From positions 1 to 64,000 of the forward strand of contig NZ_JAEUOI010000176.1 in NCBI RefSeq assembly GCF_016790145.1: DNA of 64,000 bases, given 5' to 3'. Below the pieces are notes generated by a model. It worked only from the letters and a program-made list of their open reading frames with translations, was not told the origin of the DNA and did not search any database. This stretch comes from Propionivibrio sp. Its GTDB lineage: Bacteria; Pseudomonadota; Gammaproteobacteria; Burkholderiales; Rhodocyclaceae. The position numbers and the translations under genes were made by a program. Positions 11,077 to 21,812 of the stretch are shown piece by piece (position 1 is the stretch's first letter; each line of letters opens with the position of its first letter).

Positions 11077-11843
11077 CGGATGATGCCGCGCTTCGATACC
11101 GCAAGAAAATCGAGAATGGGCTGGATTTCAGGATGTGCCTTGACTTCTTCCTGGAGCTTGGTGCGAGCTTCATCAAGCATTAATCCGGATTTGTAGAGTG
11201 TCCGATAAGCACGCTTCAACGTTAGCAAGGCGTCGGGTGAAAAGCCGCGGCGCTTCAATCCTTCGGCATTGATGCCGAAAGGAGTTGCCGTGTTGCCGGC
11301 GGCCATCACGTAGGGGGGAACGTCCTGCACCACCACGGTCGCTGCAGCCGTCATGGTATGGGCGCCGACGCGGCAGAACTGATGCACGCCAGTGAAGCCA
11401 CCAAGTATTGCCCAGTCATCAATATGCACGTGCCCGGCAAGTTGGGCGTTGTTGGCGAAGATTGTGTGGTTTCCGACCTGGCAATCGTGCGCGATGTGCA
11501 CGTAGGCCATGATCCAGTTGTCGTTCCCGAGCCTGGTTACACCCGCGTCCTGCGCCGTTCCGAGGTTGAACGTGCAGAACTCGCGAATGGTGTTGCGGTC
11601 ACCGATTTCGAGGCGCGTCGGCTCTCCCGAGTATTTCTTGTCCTGCGGCACCCCACCGATCGAACTGAACTGAAAAATCCGGTTATCGCGGCCAATACGC
11701 GTATGCCCGGAGATAACAACATGCGGACCAATCGAGGTATTGTCTCCGATCTCGACATGCTCGCCGATAATGCAAAATGGGCCAATTGATACGTTATGGC
11801 CCAGTTGCGCCCCGGGATCAATGATTGCACTTGGATGGATCAT
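11073..11843 (-). CDS. lpxA: UDP-N-acetylglucosamine acyltransferase
   Basis: Transfers a hydroxyacyl chain from acyl-ACP to the 3-OH of UDP-GlcNAc, the first step of lipid A synthesis. The 256-residue protein is a left-handed beta-helix of hexapeptide repeats (from [20 protein letters not shown] on), with the catalytic His in the [11 protein letters not shown] turn near residue 122, and a C-terminal helical domain from [12 protein letters not shown]. It sits 18 bases after fabZ in the usual lpxD-fabZ-lpxA-lpxB order. Confidence 0.97.
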   Translation of the reverse strand: MIHPSAIIDPGAQLGHNVSIGPFCIIGEHVEIGDNTSIGPHVVISGHTRIGRDNRIFQFSSIGGVPQDKKYSGEPTRLEIGDRNTIREFCTFNLGTAQDAGVTRLGNDNWIMAYVHIAHDCQVGNHTIFANNAQLAGHVHIDDWAILGGFTGVHQFCRVGAHTMTAAATVVVQDVPPYVMAAGNTATPFGINAEGLKRRGFSPDALLTLKRAYRTLYKSGLMLDEARTKLQEEVKAHPEIQPILDFLAVSKRGIIR

Positions 11844-11861
11844 GTTTTTTTCAAATCACAG

Positions 11862-12299
11862 TCAGGCCAGTTCGCGCTTGGCACACATCAATCCGGCCTC
11901 GGCAACGATCTCTCCGTCAACCTTTGCTTCCGCTTTGTAGGTCCAGATGTTACGCATCTGGCGCTGGATCTGGACATGCAGATGCAGTTGGTCGCCGGCA
12001 GATACCGGCTTCTTGAAGCGCGCGCGGTCTACGCCAACCAGGTAGAACAGAAAGCTGTTGTCGGGCTTTACGCCAAGGGTCTTGAAGGACAGGATACCGG
12101 CCGCCTGCGCCAGAGCCTCCGTGATCAGGACACCAGGCATCACCGGAAAATTGGGGAAATGGCCGACGAAAAAGGGTTCGTTGATTGAGATATTCTTGTA
12201 GGCATGGATTGATTTTCCCGGCTCACAGTCAATGACACGATCGACCAGCAGGAAAGGATAACGGTGCGGGAGGTGTTCGATTACTTCATTAATATCCAT
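11862..12299 (-). CDS. fabZ: 3-hydroxyacyl-[acyl-carrier-protein] dehydratase
   Basis: Dehydrates 3-hydroxyacyl-ACP in fatty acid elongation and competes with LpxA/LpxD for hydroxyacyl-ACP. The 145-residue hot-dog protein has [12 protein letters not shown] near residue 13 and the catalytic [20 protein letters not shown] (His and Glu). The open frame extends to a TTG at 12308, but the ATG at 12299 ([16 protein letters not shown]) is the family-like start, 5 bases after the lpxD stop. Confidence 0.96.
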   Translation of the reverse strand: MDINEVIEHLPHRYPFLLVDRVIDCEPGKSIHAYKNISINEPFFVGHFPNFPVMPGVLITEALAQAAGILSFKTLGVKPDNSFLFYLVGVDRARFKKPVSAGDQLHLHVQIQRQMRNIWTYKAEAKVDGEIVAEAGLMCAKRELA

Positions 12300-12304
12300 T
12301 GCAT

Positions 12305-13342
12305 TCAAAATGTATTCTCCATTAGTTCAAGTTTTTTCTCAAGTTCGGTAACCCGCTCGGCCAGCCTGGCCAGTCGTTTGATCTGTGCAGCGTTGTGCAA
12401 CCAATCGGCGTGCGTCTGGATGGGGAAAACGCTGGTGTATTGCCCTGCCTTGAGCAGACTCTTGGCGACCAGTGTGCCCCCCGAAACATGAACATCGTCA
12501 GCAAGTTCGAGATGGCCGGAAATCATCCCGGCACCTCCGACAGTACAGCGACGCCCGATGGTTACGCTACCCGCGATACCAACACAACCGGCCATCGCCG
12601 TGTGCTCGCCGATAAGCACGTTATGTGCAATCTGGATCTGATTGTCGAGTTTAACTCCATGACCAATGACGGTATCGTCAAGTGCGCCACGATCGATCGA
12701 TGTATTGGCGCCAATTTCCACGTCGTCTCCGATGACAACGCGACCGATTTGCGGAATCTTGAGCCAGCGCTCTCCGTCCTTGGCAAAACCGAAACCATCG
12801 CTACCGATGACCGCTCCTGCCTGAATGATCGCTCGTCGTCCAATCACGCAATGACCATAGATCACCACATTCGGGTAGATCAGCGAATCGTCACCGATTG
12901 AAACACCGTCTCCAATGACACAGCCGGGATACAGGGTGACGTTTTCGCCGAGCACCACGTTATCGCCGAGCACCACGTTTTCGCCGATAGAAGCCGAGCC
13001 AGGAATTTTGCTGCGCACTACGGCGGAGGAATGAACGCCAGTAGGACGCGATCCTTGCGGGTTCAGCAAGGCCACAACTCGGGCGTAATATGCGTAGGCA
13101 TTTTGATGCACAATCCTCGGCAGCGCGGTATCCCCGGCAAACTGAGGCGATACGATAACCGCTGAGGCGCGGGTGCTCAGCAACTGCTGCCGGTATTTCG
13201 GATTGACAATAAAAGCAATCTGCCCGGCACCTGCCGAAGCCAGGCTAGCAACTTGTGAGACAAGGACGGAACCGTCACCCTCAAGCGATCCGCCAAGTTG
13301 GGAGACAATTTCTTCGAGCCGCAGACCTTCTTGCACAGGCAC
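12305..13342 (-). CDS. lpxD: UDP-3-O-(3-hydroxyacyl)glucosamine N-acyltransferase
   Basis: Adds the N-linked hydroxyacyl chain in the third step of lipid A synthesis. The 345-residue protein has an N-terminal uridine-binding domain (about 1-100), a long hexapeptide beta-helix ([20 protein letters not shown] and onward), the catalytic His in [16 protein letters not shown] near residue 244, and a C-terminal helix. The only reasonable start is a GTG at 13342 or 13336, 5 bases after the skp stop, so initiation probably depends on coupling. Confidence 0.95.
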   Translation of the reverse strand: MPVQEGLRLEEIVSQLGGSLEGDGSVLVSQVASLASAGAGQIAFIVNPKYRQQLLSTRASAVIVSPQFAGDTALPRIVHQNAYAYYARVVALLNPQGSRPTGVHSSAVVRSKIPGSASIGENVVLGDNVVLGENVTLYPGCVIGDGVSIGDDSLIYPNVVIYGHCVIGRRAIIQAGAVIGSDGFGFAKDGERWLKIPQIGRVVIGDDVEIGANTSIDRGALDDTVIGHGVKLDNQIQIAHNVLIGEHTAMAGCVGIAGSVTIGRRCTVGGAGMISGHLELADDVHVSGGTLVAKSLLKAGQYTSVFPIQTHADWLHNAAQIKRLARLAERVTELEKKLELMENTF

Positions 13343-13347
13343 GCTTT

Positions 13348-13857
13348 TTACTTGCCTTCGGACAAGGCCTTGATTATTTTGTCCGTCACGTCGAGTTTTG
13401 GGCTGACCCAGACGACATCCTGAACGATCAGATCGTACTTTTCACTCTCGGCGAGCTGCTTGATCGCCTTGTTCGCCTTTTCGATGATTGCGGCATTCTC
13501 TTCGTTCTGACGCAGGTTCAAATCTTCACGGAACTCGCGTTGCTTGCGCTGAAACTCGCGCGACAGTTCGTTAAGGTCCTTCTCTTTTGAACGACGTTCC
13601 GTTTCGGCCATAGTCACAGCATTTTTTTCAAGCGACTCCTGCAAGGCCTGAACCTGCTTGGCCAGACGCTGCAAATCCTGATCGCGTTTGGAAAATTCAG
13701 TCTCAATCTTCTTGGCCGCCTTGACGGCAGTAGGCGCGTCACGAAAAATGCGCTGGGTATTGACGTAACCAATCTTCAAAGTTTCTGATGCCGACGCGTA
13801 AGGCACTGGCAGCGAAGCCATCAACGCGACCAGCAACGTGGCAATTTTCTTGTTCAA
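13348..13857 (-). CDS. skp: Periplasmic chaperone Skp/OmpH
   Basis: A 169-residue periplasmic holdase that escorts unfolded outer-membrane proteins to BamA. It has a signal peptide (MNKKIATLLVALMASLPVPYASA), the conserved KIGYVNTQRIF strand, then long charged coiled-coil arms (about residues 45-135) and a C-terminal YDLIVQDVVWVSPKLDVTDKI segment. The start codon is TTG at 13857, supported by an AGGAG ribosome site 7 bases upstream; no nearby ATG exists. bamA-skp-lpxD order is conserved. Confidence 0.94.
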   Translation of the reverse strand: MNKKIATLLVALMASLPVPYASASETLKIGYVNTQRIFRDAPTAVKAAKKIETEFSKRDQDLQRLAKQVQALQESLEKNAVTMAETERRSKEKDLNELSREFQRKQREFREDLNLRQNEENAAIIEKANKAIKQLAESEKYDLIVQDVVWVSPKLDVTDKIIKALSEGK

Positions 13858-13872
13858 GCTATCTCTCCTGGG

Positions 13873-16227
13873 TTAAAAGGCCTGTCCAAACTGGAACTGG
13901 AAGACTTGAAGTTTATCATTTTTCTCGCTGTTGAGTGCTCCGGCAACACTGAACTTGAGCGGTCCGAATGGGGAAATCCAGGTCGCCGCAAGACCTGCCG
14001 ATGTCCGGATTGCGCCTTGGTCGAATACACCCCTCGGGAGATTTCCGTCTGGATAGACCTGGCCGGCATCGAAGAATGGACCAAATCGCACCGATTTATC
14101 TAAACCGAAACCAGGCAGCGGCATCGACAACTCGGCATTGAAGACCACGCGCCGCGTACCTCCAAGCCGTACTACATTGCCATTTGTAAACTCATAGGGC
14201 CCCAGACTGGCAGGATCGTAACCACGCACGGATCCAATACCTCCAGCATAGAAATTCCGGTAGAAAGGTACTTGCTGCCCGGACAAGCCGTTGGCGTAGC
14301 CAAGTTCTCCGTTGAGCATGAGCACCATGTTGCGGGTGATCGGGAAAAACCGTTGTTGCTGATAGCTCAACTTGTAGAACGTGAGATCTCCTCCGGGGAT
14401 AGCCACCTCAATCGCCGCCTTTTGCAGCGCACCCCGTGTCGGCAAAATCGCGCTGTCCTTGGTATCGCTGATCCAGCCAAGCGTCACCGGCAACGTAAGG
14501 TTGGTGCATGATGAAGGAATGGTGAACAGGTCGGTCGGAATGTCCGAACTGCCCGAACCGCAAAACTGATTGTTGAATCTCAGGTATTGGTTTGGTGTGT
14601 TGGGATTCAAGGGGTTGATCTCAACCTGCGTCTGATCGATGGCCACACCGAAGGTAAGTGCCTGTTTCTCGGAAAGCGGAATGCCGAAACGCAGTCCGCC
14701 GCCATATGAAGTCGTCTTGAATTCGTACCCGAGTGATGTCGGGTTGGATTTTCTGGTGTAAACATCAAAGCCCTGGCTGATGCCATCGACCGTAAAGTAA
14801 GGATTGGTGTAGCTAAAGGCCAGGGTCTGGTTGATCTTGCCCGTATTGACCTGTAATGACACGAATTTCCCGCTACCGAATATGTTGGCCTGTGAAATTG
14901 ACGCTGAGAGAATCACCCCTTCTGATTGGGAATAGCCAACACCCAGGGAAATATTACCCGTTGACTTCTCTGTTACATTGATATTTACGTCGACCTGGTC
15001 GCTGGTGCCTGGCACGGGTGGCGTTTCGATATTGACTTCGCCAAAGTAGCCGGTTTTGTCAATACGCTCCTTCGAAAGCTTGACACGCTCATCGTCGAAC
15101 CAGGCACCTTCCATCTGACGAACTTCCTGTCGAATCACTTCATCACGGGTTTTAGTATTACCCGATACGTTGATGCGGCGAACATAAGCCCGTTTGCCCG
15201 GATCGACGAATACGGTAAAGGCAACCTGCCTTTTCTCCTTGTCCAGTTCCGGCGCCGCATTGACGTTGGCGAAGGCATAGCCCTTGGCCGAAAGCTTGTC
15301 GCTGATGGCTTTCGTACTCTCATTCAATTTTTCACGAGAAAAAACGTCACCCGGCCTGATTTTCATTGCCTTCCTGAATTCTTCTTCCGGCAAAATGAGA
15401 TCGCCCGCCAGCTTGACCGAAGACACGATATAGCGTTCGCCTTCGGCAATAGTCAGCGTAATGAAAATATCCTTTTTGTCGGGACTGATCGATACCTGGG
15501 TCGATTCGATATTGAATTCGAGGTAACCGCGATTGAGATAGTAAGAGCGCAATGTCTCCAGGTCAGCGGCAAGTTTTTGCTTTGAATATTGATCGTTCTT
15601 GGTATACCAGCTTATCCAGTTAGGTGTTTGCAACTGGAAAAGAGCTTGCAAGTCCTTTTCCTTGAAAGCCTGAGCACCCACAATATTGATTTGCCTGATC
15701 TTGGCGGCATCGCCTTCGTCAACATTGAAGTTGATCGAAACCCGGTTGCGCTCTAAAGGCGTCACCGTCGTGGTGATAGCCACACCATATTTGCCGCGTG
15801 TGAGATATTGGCGCTTCAATTCCTGCTCGGCTTTTTCGAGCATGGCGCGGTCATAGGAACGCGAGACAGCGAATCCTGCTTCCTTCAGGCCTTTGATCAG
15901 TTGATCTTTTTCGAATTCCTTGAGACCAACAAAGTCAATCTGGGCGATGGCCGGTCGCTCTTCGAGCACCACGATAACGACATCGCCATCGATCTCGATG
16001 CGTACATCCTTGAAAAAACCGGTGGCGAACAAGGCCTTGATTGCTTGTGCCGCCTTTTCGTCGGTCAGGGTGTCCCCGACCTTGACCGGGAGATAGCTGA
16101 ATACCGTACCGGCTTCAGTGCGCTGAATCCCTTCGACACGAATATCCTTGACGGTAAACGGTTCAAAAGCAAAAGCGCCAGAAACAAAAAGTGAGGCGAT
16201 CAGACCTGCCAGCAGGTTTTTCTTCAT
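13873..16227 (-). CDS. bamA: Outer membrane protein assembly factor BamA
   Basis: The central Omp85 component of the BAM complex, inserting beta-barrels into the outer membrane. The 784-residue protein has a signal peptide ending GAFAFEP, five POTRA domains over about residues 22-420 (the first starts TVKDIRVEGIQRTEAGTVFS), and a C-terminal 16-strand barrel. The L6 loop motif GSVRGYDP is near residue 664, and the last residue is Phe (FQFGQAF), the outer-membrane barrel signature. It is 4 bases after rseP. Confidence 0.97.
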   Translation of the reverse strand: MKKNLLAGLIASLFVSGAFAFEPFTVKDIRVEGIQRTEAGTVFSYLPVKVGDTLTDEKAAQAIKALFATGFFKDVRIEIDGDVVIVVLEERPAIAQIDFVGLKEFEKDQLIKGLKEAGFAVSRSYDRAMLEKAEQELKRQYLTRGKYGVAITTTVTPLERNRVSINFNVDEGDAAKIRQINIVGAQAFKEKDLQALFQLQTPNWISWYTKNDQYSKQKLAADLETLRSYYLNRGYLEFNIESTQVSISPDKKDIFITLTIAEGERYIVSSVKLAGDLILPEEEFRKAMKIRPGDVFSREKLNESTKAISDKLSAKGYAFANVNAAPELDKEKRQVAFTVFVDPGKRAYVRRINVSGNTKTRDEVIRQEVRQMEGAWFDDERVKLSKERIDKTGYFGEVNIETPPVPGTSDQVDVNINVTEKSTGNISLGVGYSQSEGVILSASISQANIFGSGKFVSLQVNTGKINQTLAFSYTNPYFTVDGISQGFDVYTRKSNPTSLGYEFKTTSYGGGLRFGIPLSEKQALTFGVAIDQTQVEINPLNPNTPNQYLRFNNQFCGSGSSDIPTDLFTIPSSCTNLTLPVTLGWISDTKDSAILPTRGALQKAAIEVAIPGGDLTFYKLSYQQQRFFPITRNMVLMLNGELGYANGLSGQQVPFYRNFYAGGIGSVRGYDPASLGPYEFTNGNVVRLGGTRRVVFNAELSMPLPGFGLDKSVRFGPFFDAGQVYPDGNLPRGVFDQGAIRTSAGLAATWISPFGPLKFSVAGALNSEKNDKLQVFQFQFGQAF

Positions 16228-16231
16228 TAGG

Positions 16232-17599
16232 TCAGCCGGAAATCAATCGATTGATATCATTGTAGAAAGCAAACGCCATCAGCATCAGCATCAGCGCCAG
16301 ACCGATTTGCTGGCCAACTTCCATGCTGCGCTCAGAGAGCGGCCCACGCTTTATGATTTCGACGACATAATACAGCAAATGGCCACCATCCAGAATCGGA
16401 ATGGGCAGCAAATTCAGCACGGCGAGACTGATACTGACCAGCGCCAGAAATTTAAGGTAGTAGCTCATACCGAGTTTTGCCGACTGGCCGGCATAGTCCG
16501 CTATCGTTACCGGACCGCTGATATTGCGCCATGACACTTCACCGGTAATCATTTTTCCGATCATTACCAGGCTGAAAACCGATTTATCCCAGGTCTCGTT
16601 GATGGCCTTGCCCAGCGCAGATATCACTCCGTATCGAACCGTTATCATCATCTCACTTCGCGCAGCGCCGGTATCCTTGACGCTGGCCCCAATCCGGCCA
16701 ATTTTTTGTCCACCTTCCTCAACGGGTAGCGGTGTAATTTCGAAGACAAATCGTTCACCCTGGCGTACAACTTCAAAGTCCAGTGTTTTACCCGGCGAAT
16801 TGCGAACATTCTGTACAACATCGGGCCAGGTACTGATCGGCTTATCGTCAATCACCAGAATCTCGTCTCCCACTTGTAGTCCGGCAGCCGCTGCAGCACT
16901 GTCCGGGCTGATTTTTCCTAGCACCGCTGGAATTTTGGGGCGATAAAAGCTGATTCCCAGCCTGGCCAGGGCATCTCCCTCCCAGCCTCCCGCTCGGACT
17001 GACGAGACATCAAGGTGGCGAATCGTGATCTCATTGTGCGGGTTGATTACCTCGAATTCGATCGAGTCCTGATCAACAGCGTGACGAATCAATACCCAGT
17101 GCATGTCCTGCCAGGTTTGCACCACGTCTCCACCGACTTTGAGTACCCGCTCGCCGCTCTGCATGCCGGACGCAGCGGCAGGACTTGCCGCGACTGGCGT
17201 ACCAAGAATGGGTTTCAGTTCTTCGATGCCGTGCCAGAAGAGGCCCCAGTACACGACAATCGCCAACAGCAAATTGGCTGCAGGACCGGCAGCCACTATG
17301 GCCATGCGCCGCCCTACGCTCTGCCGGTTGAAGCTGCGATGCAGTTCTTCAGGAGCAACATCGCCTTCGCGTTCATCGAGCATTTTGACGTAACCACCCA
17401 GGGGAAATATTCCGAGCGCCCATTCGGTTCCATCACGACCGATGCGTTTGGACCATAGCGCCCGGCCAAACCCCACCGAGAAACGCAGTACCTTGACGCC
17501 GACCCACCGTGCTAAGAGGTAGTGCCCATACTCGTGAACCACGATCAGCACACCTAAAATCAGGGCAAATGCCGCCAGGTAGTAAAGGAAGTTACTCAT
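16232..17599 (-). CDS. rseP: RIP metalloprotease RseP
   Basis: An inner-membrane site-2 protease that cleaves anti-sigma-E and remnant signal peptides. In the 455-residue protein the zinc site HEYGH is at residues 22-26 within the first membrane helix and the third ligand is in LLPIPILDGGH near 400. Two PDZ domains lie between (about 115-300; SPDSAAAAAGLQVGDEILVI is the second). The upstream in-frame TTG at 17605 is less likely than the ATG at 17599, which is 2 bases after the dxr stop. Confidence 0.96.
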   Translation of the reverse strand: MSNFLYYLAAFALILGVLIVVHEYGHYLLARWVGVKVLRFSVGFGRALWSKRIGRDGTEWALGIFPLGGYVKMLDEREGDVAPEELHRSFNRQSVGRRMAIVAAGPAANLLLAIVVYWGLFWHGIEELKPILGTPVAASPAAASGMQSGERVLKVGGDVVQTWQDMHWVLIRHAVDQDSIEFEVINPHNEITIRHLDVSSVRAGGWEGDALARLGISFYRPKIPAVLGKISPDSAAAAAGLQVGDEILVIDDKPISTWPDVVQNVRNSPGKTLDFEVVRQGERFVFEITPLPVEEGGQKIGRIGASVKDTGAARSEMMITVRYGVISALGKAINETWDKSVFSLVMIGKMITGEVSWRNISGPVTIADYAGQSAKLGMSYYLKFLALVSISLAVLNLLPIPILDGGHLLYYVVEIIKRGPLSERSMEVGQQIGLALMLMLMAFAFYNDINRLISG

Positions 17600-17601
17600 G
17601 A

Positions 17602-18786
17602 TCAAGCCAACCCGCCGATGACTTGCTCGGCTATCCGGCGTGCAGCATGGTCTGCGGCCAGCACATCGGCAAGTGAGTCCAGTGGGGTTACCCGTGTCCT
17701 GTCCAGGACCGCACTGATGATTTTCGGGATTAATGCAAAGCCGATCCTTCCATCGAGAAATGACTGAACGGCAACCTCATTGGCGGCATTGAGAGTTGCC
17801 GGGGAACTATCACCCTCGCGTAGTGCACGGTAAGCCAGCGCAAGGCAGGGGAAACGCTCAAAGTCTGGTCGCTCAAACTGTAGTAAGGCGATTTTGCACA
17901 GATCAAGTGGCTCAACTCCTGCGTCGATCCGCTCCGGATAAGCCAGTGCGTGAGCAATCGGCGTTCGCATATCCGGATTACCGAGTTCAGCGATGACCGA
18001 ACCGTCTACATATCGAACCAGCGAGTGGATGACACTTTGCGGGTGGATGACAACCTCGATTTGTTCAGCCGGGACGTTGAATAACCAGTGCGCCTCAATC
18101 ATTTCGAGCCCCTTGTTCATCATGGTCGCCGAATCGACTGAAATCTTCCGTCCCATGACCCAGTTGGGATGCGCGCAGGCCTGCTCGGGACTAACGCATT
18201 CGAGGTCGGCAAGCGAAGTATTCAGAAATGGACCGCCTGAGGCAGTCAACATTAAACTGAGCACGCCACTCTTTAATAAATTACCTGAATAATCATTTGG
18301 AAGTGATTGAAATATAGCATTATGTTCACTGTCAATTGGTAGCAATATTGCGCTATTTTCTCTTACGGCCCGCATCAGGATCGGCCCAGCCATGACCAGG
18401 GCTTCCTTGTTGGCCAACAGAACTTTCTTGCCGGCAAGTGCAGCGGCCAGAGTGGATTGCAGGCCTGCTGCACCGACAATGGCCGCCATTACCGAATCAA
18501 CTTCCGGAAGTTCGGCCATCCGTACCAGGGCTTCCGGCCCAGACTCGACCAGGGTTGAACAAGCAACGGCCTGTAGGCGGCGTTGCAGTTCGACAGCTAA
18601 TTGAGCATCACGCACCACAGCAAAACGTGGTTGAAACTCAAGGCATTGATCAAACAGGCGGTCGATCTGATTATGGGCGCAGAGGGCAATCACCCGAAAA
18701 CGTTGCGGGTGGCGGCGAATGACATCGAGTGTGTTGACGCCAATGGAACCGGTTGATCCTAGAATCGTAAGCTTTTGCACGATCAT
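17602..18786 (-). CDS. dxr: 1-deoxy-D-xylulose-5-phosphate reductoisomerase
   Basis: The second enzyme of the MEP isoprenoid pathway, converting DXP to MEP with NADPH. The 394-residue protein has the N-terminal Rossmann motif [18 protein letters not shown], the [16 protein letters not shown] segment ([12 protein letters not shown] near 125), the metal-binding [11 protein letters not shown] near 153, LTASGGPF near 185 and [15 protein letters not shown] near 215. It supplies isoprenoid precursors used by the neighbouring uppS. Confidence 0.97.
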   Translation of the reverse strand: MIVQKLTILGSTGSIGVNTLDVIRRHPQRFRVIALCAHNQIDRLFDQCLEFQPRFAVVRDAQLAVELQRRLQAVACSTLVESGPEALVRMAELPEVDSVMAAIVGAAGLQSTLAAALAGKKVLLANKEALVMAGPILMRAVRENSAILLPIDSEHNAIFQSLPNDYSGNLLKSGVLSLMLTASGGPFLNTSLADLECVSPEQACAHPNWVMGRKISVDSATMMNKGLEMIEAHWLFNVPAEQIEVVIHPQSVIHSLVRYVDGSVIAELGNPDMRTPIAHALAYPERIDAGVEPLDLCKIALLQFERPDFERFPCLALAYRALREGDSSPATLNAANEVAVQSFLDGRIGFALIPKIISAVLDRTRVTPLDSLADVLAADHAARRIAEQVIGGLA

Positions 18787-18795
18787 CGCCCGCCG

Positions 18796-19650
18796 TCAAT
18801 TCAAGGCAGTCAGCCAGACCAGCGCAACCATCGGCAGGGTCGAAGTCAGGCTGTCGATACGATCAAGCACACCGCCGTGCCCGGGCAGAATGTTGCTGCT
18901 GTCTTTGAGCCCGGCCTGACGTTTGAGCAGCGACTCGAACAGGTCACCAGCGATACTGATTGCTGTCAGAAGGACCAGGACGAAGAGCAGCACAGCGTAA
19001 TGGTCAGAAAGAACAGCAGGCAGTTTGGGGGAGAGGATAAAGCCATAAACGATGACGGCAACGCCCCCACCAAGCGCGCCCTCCCAAGTCTTTCCCGGAC
19101 TGATGTTTGGCGCCAGCTTGTGTCGACCCAGGGTGCGTCCGAAGGCATAAGCAGCGGTGTCCGCCACCCAGACGGTGGCCATGATAGCGATAAGTGCTAG
19201 TGCCCCCGCTTGCCTCAGTTGCACTAATGCCAGCCAGGTCGGCAGGATTAACAAAAGGCCGATTGCCAATCCGAGCGCGGATTTAGGCAATGACCAGCGC
19301 TTTCTCAACCATAAAGGAACCACAAACAACCAGAAAAATGCCGCCGGAAGATAAAACCAGCGCCCCAGTCGCCATGCCGCATCAGAAAAATTGCTGCCAG
19401 AATCCGACACTCCCTGCAGTCCCAGCGCGACTGGATCAAATGCAGCAACAGCCGCACAAATCAATACTAAAGCCGCACCCAGGGCAAGCCTTGACCAAGC
19501 ACCCAAACCCATTAGTGCTCCCCACTCCCAGGCAGCCACTGCGGCTACGAGCGTAGCGAATAGGATCCAGCCGAGAAGGGGCAGATAGAAAAGTGCCGAA
19601 AAAAAGGCCGCAAAAAGGAGGAGCGCGGTAATAATCCGCGTTTTAAGCAT
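18796..19650 (-). CDS. cdsA: Phosphatidate cytidylyltransferase
   Basis: An integral membrane enzyme making CDP-diacylglycerol from phosphatidate and CTP. The 284-residue protein has about eight hydrophobic segments and the CDS signature near the C terminus: [13 protein letters not shown] near 190 and [20 protein letters not shown] (Asp-rich, metal-binding) near 235, followed by [13 protein letters not shown]. The start overlaps the uppS stop by 8 bases. Confidence 0.96.
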   Translation of the reverse strand: MLKTRIITALLLFAAFFSALFYLPLLGWILFATLVAAVAAWEWGALMGLGAWSRLALGAALVLICAAVAAFDPVALGLQGVSDSGSNFSDAAWRLGRWFYLPAAFFWLFVVPLWLRKRWSLPKSALGLAIGLLLILPTWLALVQLRQAGALALIAIMATVWVADTAAYAFGRTLGRHKLAPNISPGKTWEGALGGGVAVIVYGFILSPKLPAVLSDHYAVLLFVLVLLTAISIAGDLFESLLKRQAGLKDSSNILPGHGGVLDRIDSLTSTLPMVALVWLTALN

Positions 19651-20473
19651 TGATCTTCATGTCCATCGGACGGGTCGAACCTGCGCTATCAAGAGTCAAA
19701 TCATCAGGTACCTCGGCGGGTTGATTGCCGATCAGTTGTTCGCTCGTTCGCCCGAAACGACGTTCACGCTGCTGATACGAGGTAATCGCCGCACTGAAGG
19801 CCACCGAGTCGAACTCCGGCCAGAGCGTATCGGTAAAATAAAATTCCGCATAGGCCAGTTGCCAAAGCAGAAAGTTACTGACCCGTTCCTCCCCGCCGGT
19901 GCGAATGAAGAGATCAGGCTCCGGTGCATAACTCATGGCCAGATAAGGCGCCAGGTCGGCTTCACTCCACTCACCCTGCTTTTCCGGATGTTCCACAGCC
20001 ATGCGATTGACGGCCTGCAGAATATCCCAGCGACCACCGTAATTGGCCGCGATGGTCAGTGTCAGTTTCTCATTGCCAGCCGTCTGCTGTTCCGAAGCAA
20101 AAATCAGCGACTGCAAATCCGGATCAAAGCGCGACAGATCGCCAACCACTCTCAGGCGGACGCCGTTGCGATCAAGCCGGGATACCTCCTTCTGCAATGC
20201 ACGCACGAAAAGCTGCATGAGCAGCCTCACCTCCTCTTCGGGGCGTCGCCAGTTTTCCGAACTGAAGGCAAAGAGCGTCAGATACTCGATCCCACGCTCA
20301 AGGCAATACTTGACTGTATCGCGGACCGTCTCGACACCTCGACGATGCCCTGCAAAGCGCGGCAAATAGCGCTTCCTGGCCCAGCGACCGTTGCCATCCA
20401 TGATAATGGCCACATGTCGCGGCAGCGCGGCAGCGCCCGGTATATCCCGAGTGGAACTGGTGAAGACAGCCAT
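19643..20473 (-). CDS. uppS: Undecaprenyl diphosphate synthase (isoprenyl transferase)
   Basis: Condenses isopentenyl units to C55 undecaprenyl diphosphate, the carrier lipid for peptidoglycan and O-antigen. The 276-residue protein shows [20 protein letters not shown] near residue 20 (catalytic Asp), [15 protein letters not shown] near 75 and the C-terminal [19 protein letters not shown]. The frame opens at a TTG (20500) next to the frr stop, but the ATG at 20473 has an AAGGA site 8 bases upstream and is preferred. Confidence 0.95.
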   Translation of the reverse strand: MAVFTSSTRDIPGAAALPRHVAIIMDGNGRWARKRYLPRFAGHRRGVETVRDTVKYCLERGIEYLTLFAFSSENWRRPEEEVRLLMQLFVRALQKEVSRLDRNGVRLRVVGDLSRFDPDLQSLIFASEQQTAGNEKLTLTIAANYGGRWDILQAVNRMAVEHPEKQGEWSEADLAPYLAMSYAPEPDLFIRTGGEERVSNFLLWQLAYAEFYFTDTLWPEFDSVAFSAAITSYQQRERRFGRTSEQLIGNQPAEVPDDLTLDSAGSTRPMDMKINA

Positions 20474-20496
20474 CTGGCGTATCCTTTTGGTCGTCT

Positions 20497-21057
20497 TCAA
20501 ACAGCCATCAACTCGATTTCTTTCTGCGCGAACTGTTTGTCAACCTCTGCGACATACTTGTCGGTGAGTTTCTGGATATCGTCCTGTGCCCGACGCTCAT
20601 CATCCTCAGAGCACGCCTTGCTCTTGAGCAGATCTTTGAGTGTCGCGTTGGCATCACGGCGCAGATTGCGCATGGCAATTCGTGCGGTTTCACATTCGTG
20701 CTTGACCACCTTGATCAGGTCGCGGCGCCGTTCTTCTGTCAATGCCGGCATTGGAACGCGAATGAGTTCGCCCTGGGACGCCGGATTCAGGCCGAGATCG
20801 GAATCCCGAATGGCTTTTTCAACCTTGGGCGCCATGCTCTTCTCCCAAACCTGAACACCCAGTGTTCGAGAATCAATCATAGTGATGTTGGCCACCGTAT
20901 TCACTGCCACCATAGAACCGTAATAATCGACCTGAACATGATCCAGCAAACCGATATGGGCACGTCCGGTACGAACCTTCGCCAGATCGATCCTGAGTGC
21001 CTCAAGCGACTTCTGCATCTTGTGTTCGCTCGTTTTTTTTACATCTGCAATCGACAT
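20497..21057 (-). CDS. frr: Ribosome-recycling factor
   Basis: Splits post-termination ribosomes together with EF-G. From the ATG at 21057 the protein is 186 residues, the normal length ([20 protein letters not shown]). Signatures are [20 protein letters not shown] near 30, [16 protein letters not shown] near 65 and [18 protein letters not shown] near 110. The gap after pyrH is only 11 bases. Confidence 0.97.
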   Translation of the reverse strand: MSIADVKKTSEHKMQKSLEALRIDLAKVRTGRAHIGLLDHVQVDYYGSMVAVNTVANITMIDSRTLGVQVWEKSMAPKVEKAIRDSDLGLNPASQGELIRVPMPALTEERRRDLIKVVKHECETARIAMRNLRRDANATLKDLLKSKACSEDDERRAQDDIQKLTDKYVAEVDKQFAQKEIELMAV

Positions 21058-21068
21058 GTCAATCTCCC

Positions 21069-21794
21069 TCAGCAATATACCAGCGTGCCTTCATTCTCGC
21101 CAATTACAACCCGCTTCAGCGCACCGCGCTTGAAAATCGAGAAGACGTTGATTGGCAGTTTCTGGTCGCGGCACAGCGCAAAAGCAGTCGAATCCATCAC
21201 CGCCAGGTTCATTGAAATCGCCTCATTGAAACTGATCCGGTCATAGCGTGTCGCCAGAGGATCTTTTTTTGGATCGGCCGAGTAAATGCCATCGACCTTC
21301 GTCGCCTTGAGTACGATCTCCGCCCCGATTTCGGCACCGCGCAAAGCTGCGGCCGTATCGGTGGTAAAAAATGGGTTGCCGGTTCCACCGGCAAAGATAA
21401 CCGTCCTGCCCTGCTCCAGATAACGGATGGCCCGGCCACGAATATAGGGTTCGACAACCTGTTCGATACTCAGTGCCGACTGGACGCGGGCAACCATCCC
21501 GGCGACACGCATTGCATCCTGCAATGCCAGACCGTTCATTACGGTGGCCAGCATACCCATGTAGTCGGCTTGAGCGCGATCCATGCCGGTGGCAGCGGGG
21601 GCTACACCGCGAAAGATATTGCCGCCACCGATGACAACGCCAACCTGAACGCCCAAATCAACTATGCTCTTGACCTCCCCGACGATTTCAGAAATCGTCT
21701 GACGGTTGATTCCGTAAGCATCCGCACCCATCAGGGCTTCTCCCGAGAGCTTGAGCAGGATACGCTTGAATCGGGGAGTACCGGCTTCAGTCAT
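21069..21794 (-). CDS. pyrH: UMP kinase
   Basis: Phosphorylates UMP to UDP; an amino-acid-kinase fold hexamer regulated by GTP and UTP. The 241-residue protein has [15 protein letters not shown] at the N terminus, [12 protein letters not shown] near 55, [20 protein letters not shown] near 140 and [16 protein letters not shown] near 167. It is 18 bases after tsf, in the standard rpsB-tsf-pyrH-frr order. Confidence 0.97.
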   Translation of the reverse strand: MTEAGTPRFKRILLKLSGEALMGADAYGINRQTISEIVGEVKSIVDLGVQVGVVIGGGNIFRGVAPAATGMDRAQADYMGMLATVMNGLALQDAMRVAGMVARVQSALSIEQVVEPYIRGRAIRYLEQGRTVIFAGGTGNPFFTTDTAAALRGAEIGAEIVLKATKVDGIYSADPKKDPLATRYDRISFNEAISMNLAVMDSTAFALCRDQKLPINVFSIFKRGALKRVVIGENEGTLVYC

Positions 21795-21812
21795 GGCATT
21801 AAACCCTATGTC

